A stretch of DNA of 64,000 bases from Solanum dulcamara (Eukaryota; Streptophyta; Magnoliopsida; Solanales; Solanaceae), in the NCBI RefSeq assembly GCF_947179165.1, contig NC_077244.1, forward strand, positions 16,440,949 to 16,504,948. The letters are read 5' to 3'. This document shows positions 24,801 to 32,515 of this stretch, piece after piece. Numbering within the stretch: the first letter of the stretch is position 1; every line of letters starts with the position of its first letter. Both the position numbers and the translations under genes were made by a program. The notes below the pieces were generated by a model that searched no databases, was not told the origin of the DNA, and was given only the letters and a program-made list of their open reading frames with translations.

Positions 24801-25401
24801 ATTTAGATGAAAAATGTGACTAAGAGTCACTTAACACATATATATACACCTCTTTAGAAGGTTCCATGTGGCAGCCCTCTAGGGTGACACGTGGCAGCCT
24901 CCTAGGGTGCCACCTCAAATTATTCGGCCAATCACATGCTGCCATGTGGCAGTGAGGTCCACCCCAAGCTGATGCATCACCTATTTGACCCTAAGTAGGT
25001 GCATCACCTTCTGGTCCAAGTAGGTGCATCACCTACTTGCTTCGAGTAGGCGCGTCGTTTCCTTATTTCTCTTTCGTGAGCTCGTAATACCGTCTTATTT
25101 CAAGAGCGTATGCACTCCTTGCTACTTAAGCTCAACACGTACTCCAATAGATTAAGTACGTAAGATGTCCAAGTTGGTAGCTTACTCAAGTGAGTCGAGT
25201 CCCACGACTTGTTATTTTTGCCCCCAACTCGTTACAAATCCTTATAGCCCTATTTCCAACCTTCACTCTTATGGGGCGTCACATTCTCCCTTTCTTAGAA
25301 TTGTTTGATAGCGTTATAGATTATCCGACTCACATGATGACTTCTAAGAAACTTAAGAAGCTTAAGAAGCGTTCTAAGGTACCAAAGTACGGGGTGTAAC
25401 A
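21813..25401 (-). repeat. Family B Ty3 5' LTR, full length (B2)
   Basis: 3589 bp, inverted. Its minus-strand ends are TGTTACACCCCG (at 25401) and GGGTCGTGACA (at 21813). It aligns with the B solo LTR at 45529-48949. It holds the G-box and TATA pair near 24838-24895, the block 'cctcgtatggacttctctc' near 23478, and a 40-bp minisatellite at 22592-22960. The right neighbour 'cctta' is the predicted target duplication. A possible partner is at 21388-21392, but the far LTR is missing. Confidence 0.8.
22592..22960. repeat. 40-bp minisatellite in B LTR
   Basis: Nine units of a 40-bp repeat start with 'cgacggcccgatccatat' or close variants at 22592, 22641, 22681, 22721, 22761, 22801, 22841, 22881 and 22921. 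The last eight are spaced exactly 40 bases, and the first interval carries a 9-base insert. Units differ by one to four bases. The solo B LTR has only a loose relative of this block near 47990. Confidence 0.9.
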
Positions 25402-25418
25402 CCTTACTAGAGGGTCGG

Positions 25419-25466
<48 letters not shown>

Positions 25467-26131
25467 ATGTGTGATGATGATGTAATATGATATGATAAGG
25501 TGGTGATGGCGTCGGGCCCTACGATGGTCCTAAAGTTATGATTCAATTACTCCTTAAAAGGGCCAACTATATTTTATAATATGAGCATGCATGTTTTCAT
25601 GATCCACAAGGTACAGGTACAGTGTTTTCTAAAGTAACTTGTTTATCACCCTGACTCTCTCTATTTCAGATATGCTTCCAGTTATGCTTTGTATACTTAG
25701 TACATATGTCATACTGACCCCTCTTTCTCAGGAGGTTGCGTTTCATGCCTACAAGTACAGGTACACACTTTGGGGATCCGCCAGCCTAGGAGTCCCACTC
25801 AGCAATTAAGAAGCGCTCCATTATGCCGGAGCCTAGATTTTGGTACCAACCCTCCATGTATATATTTATATGTTTTCGGGTATAGCGGAGTCCCTGTCCT
25901 ACCTTATGTTACTGTTCTTACTCTTAGAGGTCGTGGACATGTATGTGGGTTGTATATGTATGTGTGTACGGTTGTTCCTATATTTAGTGATGGTTTCATC
26001 GTCTTATATGTTATCATTCGTGTCCATAAATTATAACTCAAACAGGGAACAAGTTTATTTATAGTTAGCAGGAGTATACGCGAGTGTCCAGTTCGGGGAC
26101 CTATCACAACCTATGAGGTTGGGTCATGACA
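25402..26131 (+). repeat. Family B Ty3 LTR, 3' part (B1)
   Basis: This aligns with bases 47990-48949 of the solo B LTR: 'agagggtcgggtac', then the block with 'tacttagtacatatgtc', then 'gttgcgtttcatgcctac'. It ends 'gggtcatgaca'. It is followed by a PBS and gag, so it is the end of a + strand 5' LTR. The natural partner is 19258-20712. A (TA)n(TG)n microsatellite fills 25421-25460. Confidence 0.75.
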
Positions 26132-26135
26132 GAAG

Positions 26136-26147
26136 TGGTATCAGAGT
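26136..26147 (+). other. Primer binding site (initiator tRNA-Met)
   Basis: TGGTATCAGAGT, 4 bases after the LTR end. It matches the tRNA-iMet primer site at 11 of 12 bases, with the last C changed to T. This fixes the LTR boundary. Confidence 0.8.
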
Positions 26148-26149
26148 GT

Positions 26150-26305
26150 GTCTAGTAGAGTCTTGTTTATCTGTGTGTTGTGCACCATATCTATAAACAG
26201 AAGGCTACAGGACATTCCTTGGAATGTTCATAGACCATGTCTAGTAGAGACTTGTTTATCTGTGTGTTGTGCACCACATCTATAAACAGAAGGCTACAGG
26301 ACATT
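26150..26305 (+). repeat. 67-bp direct duplication in B leader
   Basis: Bases 26150-26216 and 26239-26305 are the same 67-base segment with two mismatches, starting gtctagtagag and ending ggctacaggacatt. The minus-strand B leader has one copy only. The duplication lies between PBS and gag, where a packaging or dimerisation signal would be expected. Confidence 0.85.
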
Positions 26306-26397
26306 TAAGATGTTATCTTTCTTTCTTGTCTTAGATCATGCGATAGATATATGTTCTTAGGATGACCTTTTACTAACCTTACTGTATGCTTGCAATA

Positions 26398-27797
26398 ATG
26401 CCACCGAGGAGAGCAACAACTGCCTAGAAGGGCAAGTCAGCAACAGGGGAAAACAATCAGGCCCCGAGAGTTACTAGGGCTTATGCCCAGCCTATGCCAA
26501 GGATTGTGCCTCAGTCGGTGAGTTCTACTATGCTGCCACCTCTAGAGGAATTTAGGGAAGCAGCTGTAGGTCCTGAAGCCTTAGTACCGAAGCCTCCAGC
26601 CCCACAATAAGAGGCAGAGGATAGAGCTATGAGAGATGCAGTGTCATTGTTGACCGGACTGATGGCAGTACAGGCTCGAAGGCATGGCCTAGATGATGCA
26701 AAAAGACAAGACAGCTTGAGGGTCCATGACTTCCTATCCTAGAATCCCCCAAAATTCCACAGGTCAAGACCTGCAGAAGATCAACAAGAGTTAACCTAGC
26801 AGATGCAACGCACACTGCGAATCATTAGGGCCTCAGAGACTGAGTCAGTTGAATTGGCTTCATATCGGCTGTGTGATATGGACGCTAACTTGTATGAGTC
26901 GTGGGAATTGTCGAGGGGCGAGGGTGCTCCTCCAGCCAAATAAGATGAGTTCGTAAAAGCCTATCTTGTCTATTTTTAGCCTCCAAAAATGAAACGAGCT
27001 AGAGTTAATAAATTCTTATAGTTGAAACAGAATGGTAGGAGCATTAGAGATTATAGCCTTGAGTTTGACTCGTTGGAAAGACATGCACCGACTATTGTGG
27101 CCGATATGGCTGATAGGGTGCATCATTATGTGATGAGGCTAGATCGTTACCTGATTGATAGTTGTATGACCATGGCTTCTCATCCAGGCATGGATATTGC
27201 TTGGGTACAGGCGTATGCATAATAAGTGGAGGATCGGCATAGAAGGCGTCAGCCCGAAAGAGATTCTGACAGAAGCCAGCATAAGAGAAATAATCAGTTG
27301 GTTATTATAGTGGCTTTCGAGGCAGGTAGCCTTAACAGCATGGTAGATATCCCTTCCATCCAGCTCGGAGTGCACCCCTACAGTTTCCAGGTGGAAGATT
27401 TAAGAGTACCGGGTATTCGGGAGCCGATGAAAGCTCTAGAGTTTCAGGTACATAGATGAACCGTGGTTCTTTAGAATCAAGACCACCGTTTCCCTAGTGT
27501 CCTGGTTGTGGTAGACCTCATCTTGGTGAATGTTATTAGAATACAAGAGCTTGTTTCTCTTGTGGATATCAAGGTCATATTGCGAGGGAATGTCTATTCA
27601 AGGGTACTCCAGGTGGTGCAGCTCAACCAACTGGGTTAGTTGCAGGCTCATCTTCATTGGTAGCTATGTACCCTATGGGGCAGGGTATGCAGACACTAAC
27701 AGGCTTTGGTAGAGGCCGTAGGGGAGCTTCCAATTCTAGAGGTCCTTCCAACCGCATATATGCCTTAGCTAGCAGACAGGATCAAGAAGCGTCACCC
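26398..27797 (+). pseudogene. gag: Ty3 gag pseudogene (family B)
   Basis: Gag begins at the ATG at 26398 (MPPRRATTA, then TAG), 267 bases after the LTR. The frame stays largely in register for over 800 bases: AEDRAMRDAVSLLTGLM, then SVELASYRLCDMDANLYESW, then SIRDYSLEFDSLERHAPTIVADM, a standard plant Retrotrans_gag domain. A CCHC knuckle sits at about 27556-27597 (CFSCGYQGHIAREC), preceded by CPGCGRPHLGEC. Eight or more stops break the frame, mostly TAG. At 27797 homology ends in mid-frame, so protease and the rest of pol are absent. Confidence 0.8.
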
Positions 27798-28609
27798 AAA
27801 TGGTATATATTTGGTTTACTATTATCGAGTCTCCCATCGGTGTGACCACATCAAATGACTCCATTAATTCAGGCTTTATTCCAATTCTACTAGCAACAAA
27901 GGGGGATATATATGATAAAATAGAGCCTGGATCTATGGCCCAATCTTGAACCTGCTAAACTTTATGGGTTTTGACCCATTTTAACATATATATCAACTGT
28001 ATACCACATGTATATGGGATGTATATCAAGATGATATCTAATGTATGTCGGCCACAATTTTCTGCATATTAGCTTCATTTGCCCTGTATATCAGCTTCAG
28101 AAACAAGTATATGGGATAACTCGAGAATAGTGTTTGGCCTTCTGGCCCAACAGAATGATACAAGATGAAAATAGAACCCCTTGGACTTATTTAGAGAGAG
28201 TTCATGCACAGTTAAATAACAAGGAAAATCTATATCGAACTACAGGATTAACAACTTGTCAAAAGAATCTAATGTATAAAATTAAATGGCAACAACATAA
28301 CAGATCAACAAATCAGTATGGAGAAAGGGTAACAAGTATAACTCGAACAACTAAGCTTCAGATTTAGGTAGCTAAGTAAAAAAAAGTAACAACAAACCCA
28401 ACTTTTGTGCCAATTATGCCATGATCATGCCAACATCCTAAGAAAGCTATAACATCAAATGTTAGTAAGACTTCTAAACGTATCATAGTTAATGTAGTTA
28501 CTAGGACAATAATGAATTAGGGGGGGAAAACTTAAAAGGAAATTATAAGGATGAGATAGAGTTGGACATGCCCGAATTAAGAAAATCACACATCATAATT
28601 CATACAGAA
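27798..28609. other. Unassigned sequence after truncated B gag
   Basis: About 0.8 kb, AT-rich. One 77-codon open stretch (28134-28364) has no recognisable motif. No TG..CA ends, PBS or polymerase motif was seen. It could be a fragment of the genome into which the older elements inserted. Confidence 0.3.
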
Positions 28610-28786
28610 GGGTTGTGGTGGAGTGGTAAGTACTCCTTCATTCTTAACCAAGAGGTTTTGGGATCGAGTCCCCTTGGGTACGGAGTCGCCTTTGTTAGGG
28701 AGCGTGTTACCTCCCAATGTGGGACTTTTCGGCAAGAATATGAATCTAGCCAAGCTCTAATGTGGGTACCAAACACCGGGTAGAAA
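28610..28786 (+). mobile_element. tRNA-derived SINE (Solanaceae type)
   Basis: The head carries RNA polymerase III boxes: A box 'gtggtggagtggtaag' at 28615-28630 and B box 'ggatcgagtcc' at 28661-28671. The body contains 'gtgggacttttcgg' and 'gggtaccaaacaccgggt', blocks I associate with Solanaceae SINEs. The tail is A-rich ('aaaactcaataaaacaaat'). I cannot name the subfamily with confidence, and no clear target duplication was found. Confidence 0.65.
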
Positions 28787-28919
28787 ACTCAATAAAACAA
28801 ATATTAGGTGCTAAAATTGAGAACTAAGGTTAATTGAAAATAAACATTTTCAATATATATATATATATATATAGGAAACCAAACAAATAACAGTTAAGGA
28901 AATCAAGAGTAAAGGTTTA
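28787..28919. other. Short spacer with (TA)n microsatellite
   Basis: AT-rich link between the SINE and the minus-strand D LTR, with a (TA)n run at 28852-28873. Nothing else seen. Confidence 0.5.
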
Positions 28920-31790
28920 TGTCACAACCCGATTCCTCAAATCTTGATGGTACCTACTATAACCCACAATAGGTAAGCCAACTCATACCCCGAAACAACA
29001 AGTAATGGGTTTAAGGGTATAAACTAAACAAGAATAAGCAGTTCAAAGATATACAAGATAGATAAGCGGAAACAATCCAAAATAAATATATACACAAAAG
29101 GTTCCCTCCAAGAACTTATAAGTCACAAGTACACAACCAACTAAATAAAAGAGTTCAAGTCCCAAAAGTGGACCCTAGAAACAATACTTCTCTCAAAAAT
29201 AAATGACTAGTCAAATGTATACAAATGGAGACCGTAACAATGCAAAATGCTAACTGCTCACCCCCATCTTCGGATCAGATTGCTGCAAGCTCGAATAAAT
29301 GTTGGTCACCAGTGCTCGGAACTGTATCACAAAAATAAATGCAAAATATAGTATGAGTACCAAAATCACAGGTACCTAATAGGCATCATAGGTTGACTGA
29401 TCTTGAAAAGTAAAACCAATATGAATAGAAGGAATAAAAAAGAACAAGGTCAGAAGCAGAAGTCTAAAGTAAAGTAATGAAACGCACACGACTGAAGAAA
29501 AGACCCAAACCAGTAGAATCTGATAGTGTGGGGGTCAGACCTCTAACCGGATGCTCACCAGAAGTATCAAAGTAGCCGATCATAAGTATCAATGTAACCG
29601 AGGTCAGACTTCTAATCGGATGCTCTTTATAAGTATCTGAATGATTAAGGTCGGACCTTTAACTGGACGCTCTTTAATAGTGTCAATGTGGTTGAGGCCG
29701 AAGCTTGAATACAGATGCTTGCCAAAAGTGTCAATATAGCTACTGCAAGTACTCCCAATAGTCTATAGTCATAAATCTCCATGGAACGGCATCCATATCT
29801 AGCCAATCAATTAAACCATCTAAGTTGAACCCGAAACCAATCTTGAATCGCAGATTGAAACTCGATGTCACTGTCAAAACTCACAAAGATGCAAAATTGT
29901 ACAATCAAGGAGAGAATATCATCAGACCAAGAGTATCACCTAGATAAGCCTCAAACTATCAGACTTAAGTCTGCTACACTAGGCTACAAGAATCTAAGTC
30001 GGCCGAAGAAATATCGATGCAAACTAAGACCTATCAGGTCTGTATCATGCATTTCTAAGGGAAACATTAGTCAAACCTAGACTAAGGCCAAGAATGCTCC
30101 AAATAAACAAGAAACCAAATATTCAATTATACTACAAGGCATGGATGATCAACAATGGCAAACAACATACTCACAAGTACCTAATTCCTAAAATAGGCCT
30201 AAAGCATGAATTCTAAATGCTTAAGCATGATGCAATAACTGCCCAACCTAATTTTCAACTAATCAACAAACATTCATATTCTTGAGATCAATCTAAATAT
30301 AGGGAAGTCGTAGCCTACCTGAAGGCTGATCACCCATGCTCCTAGATCAACGGATCCGAGCTTTCCCCTTTCGAACAACCTCTTAATTTTTCCACGCTAT
30401 CAAAAATAATTACACAAGGTCAAGGCAATCATTTTGATATTAATAGTATGAAAATCAGAGACAGACCAATTTTAGAGTCAAAAATAGAAATTTGGTACCT
30501 ACTTTGGTAATTCTAGAATAGACTCTGTGAAAAGGTCCTATACCTCTTCAAATTGTGTTCTAAAATGGAACACAATTCGAGGCTCAGAACAGCCCGAACA
30601 AGCACATGCAATAATTTCACAAATTAATTACCATTAAAGAGACATAGCAATAGCTATTTTAAGAAATTTACCTGCAATGAAGCCTCCTTGGTACTTTTCG
30701 ATAATTAACCCATGTTGCCATACAACATAAAAACTCACAGGACTTGAAATCACCTAAACTAGACTTACAACGAGAGAGAAATCAGAGTTTGAAGAATGAA
30801 CAATGAGTTGATTCCCATCCTTAATCTTAATTAAAAGACCAAGTATTTACTCTCCAAAAATGCGGCTACAGTCTCCCACAAACATGGAGAATAAAGATCT
30901 ATACCTCTGTGATAACGGAGGCCTTTACTCTAACGCAGAGAACGAAGAAACAATCCTCCGCGAACTCGAGCCTAACCTGTGAACTAAGAGAAGAAACCAC
31001 AAACCTCTGGAAATACGGCTAGTGTCCCACGAATGCGGAGAAGGAAGAGCCTCCTCTCCACGAATGTGACCAAGGGGCCCTCAAATGCGAAGAACAAATC
31101 TCCCCTACACTAGAAACTGTTGTAACATGGAGATTTGACATTGTCCAAGTCTCCAAATGGGGTGCTCGGGATTCATTTGGAATACCATGTGTGCATGCTA
31201 CCCCATCAAATTCAATGTTCCAAACACAATGGCTCATTCAAAATTTCCATACAGGGTCATTTTAATAAAAAAGTGGATTCCATACCCAAATACCATTATT
31301 AGCCGAATTTCACAATGGGCCCCGAAATTATATTGGATGGCTGGAGAAGCATACAAAAGGTTTTTCTTGACCAAAATTTATATTCTGGAACTAACCACAC
31401 TGATGAAATTTTCATCTAGGTGCATTTTTTAAAAAATATTCACCAAAAGTCAATCTTAGGCTAAATTTCAATGGCTAAAATGCCAAATGACCCCAAACTC
31501 GCTCTGAATGCCTCAATACTCATGTCCACCATGCTACTAGCCTAATTTATCCATATTGGAGATTATAGAACCATTAAAATTCCATTCTGAGGTTGTTTAC
31601 ATAATGTTATGACCAAAATTAATTTTTTAAGTTTTGAAAGCTCCAAAATAGGAAAATAAGCATAAAACCCAAATAAATGACTAGGAAACTGAATAGTCAG
31701 TGCCATAAAGCCATAAATAACTTGGGGTTGATATAGGAATATTCTAAATGATGAAAATGAAGGTATTAAGAAAACAATGACCAGAAGGGT

Positions 31791-31794
<4 letters not shown>
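28920..31794 (-). repeat. Family D Ty3 3' LTR, minus strand (Dm)
   Basis: Read on the minus strand, this aligns with D1 and D2 and ends 'atcgggttgtgaca' at 28920. Its first bases lie at 43261-43277, on the other side of the LINE. The LINE struck about 16 bases into the LTR and duplicated 'gaagggtcatt'. Total LTR length without LINE and duplication is about 2.88 kb. Bases 30840-31120 hold a word block of cgaatgcgga / ctccgcgaa units. The integrase of this element is at 43278-44237. Confidence 0.8.
31784..31794. repeat. LINE target site duplication, left copy
   Basis: 'gaagggtcatt', identical to 43261-43271. The last one or two T bases merge with the T-run, so the length is 9-11 bp. It interrupts the TAATGACCC start of the minus-strand D LTR. 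Confidence 0.85.
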
Positions 31795-31826
<32 letters not shown>

Positions 31827-31829
<3 letters not shown>

Positions 31830-31900
31830 GGAACAGACCCTACACGAGGCTCCCACCTCTCGTGCACAGTCAGGGGTTGAGCAACACCCCCAAGCCTTAA
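31827..31900 (-). ncRNA. LINE 3' end: two stem-loops before poly(A)
   Basis: Minus strand, just before the A-run. A hairpin CACGAG...CTCGTG with a 10-base loop covers 31843-31864. A second, GGGGTGTTGCTCAACCCC (GTTG/CAAC and GGGG/CCCC with one bulged T), covers 31873-31890. Together with 'gggtctgttcccat' directly before the tail, this is a plausible recognition structure for the LINE reverse transcriptase. The function is inferred from position only. Confidence 0.5.
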
Positions 31901-32515
31901 CATAAATAATCAAAATAAAATACAAGGAGGGGGACATAAACCTTACCTCCGATCCTATGGTGGTTCATAAGTCGGCTAACCTATTAAGGTCGGCTAACTC
32001 ATCCCCGATACAAAAAAGAGACTAACTATAACTAGAAAGCATTAAACCTGTGAGAGGACTCCTCTCGGTACAAATCAACTAAGAAAGCATAAATGAGGGA
32101 GACTCTCCCCTTCCATGAGAATACAAGAAAGTAGCCTACACTAGTCCTATTCAATTATGCTACGACTCAGGCATAGCTACATTGAGAAAGAACAAGTATA
32201 CGAACCTTCTATCTCGCATGGGTTGGGGAAATTCTTTTCATCTTTGCTCTTTTTAGGCATGTTGTACCAAGTAGGTCCAAGGAAAGTTGCAGCAACAACA
32301 ATCGTAGCTAAGAGGGATGAAATGATAGGAAGTAAATGTAGCCATAGCAGCCAGCTTGCTTGGGATTGTAGTTAAGGAAGCTGAGGGACAGAATAGGTGT
32401 AATATGCATTTTGTATGTGGTGCAGCCCTGACTTGAACAGCTGGTTGGATGGTTCCAGTGTTGTCTACTGATCCGGGGGGTACCTGCATATCCACAAATA
32501 AGCCAAGCAAGAGTT

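Noticed and set aside
19258..27797. Single intact B retrotransposon
   Set aside because: The LTR is interrupted by an inverted LTR and 0.9 kb of filler, gag is full of stops, and pol and the 3' LTR are absent.
28134..28367. 77-codon frame in unassigned sequence
   Set aside because: No recognisable domain, no gene context and within the size expected by chance in AT-rich DNA.
28610..28680. tRNA gene
   Set aside because: A and B boxes are present, but there is no cloverleaf or anticodon arm, and the body and A-rich tail are those of a SINE.
31563..31937. 124-codon minus-strand frame with a poly-Lys run
   Set aside because: The Lys run is the LINE poly(A) tail read through a junction of two elements.
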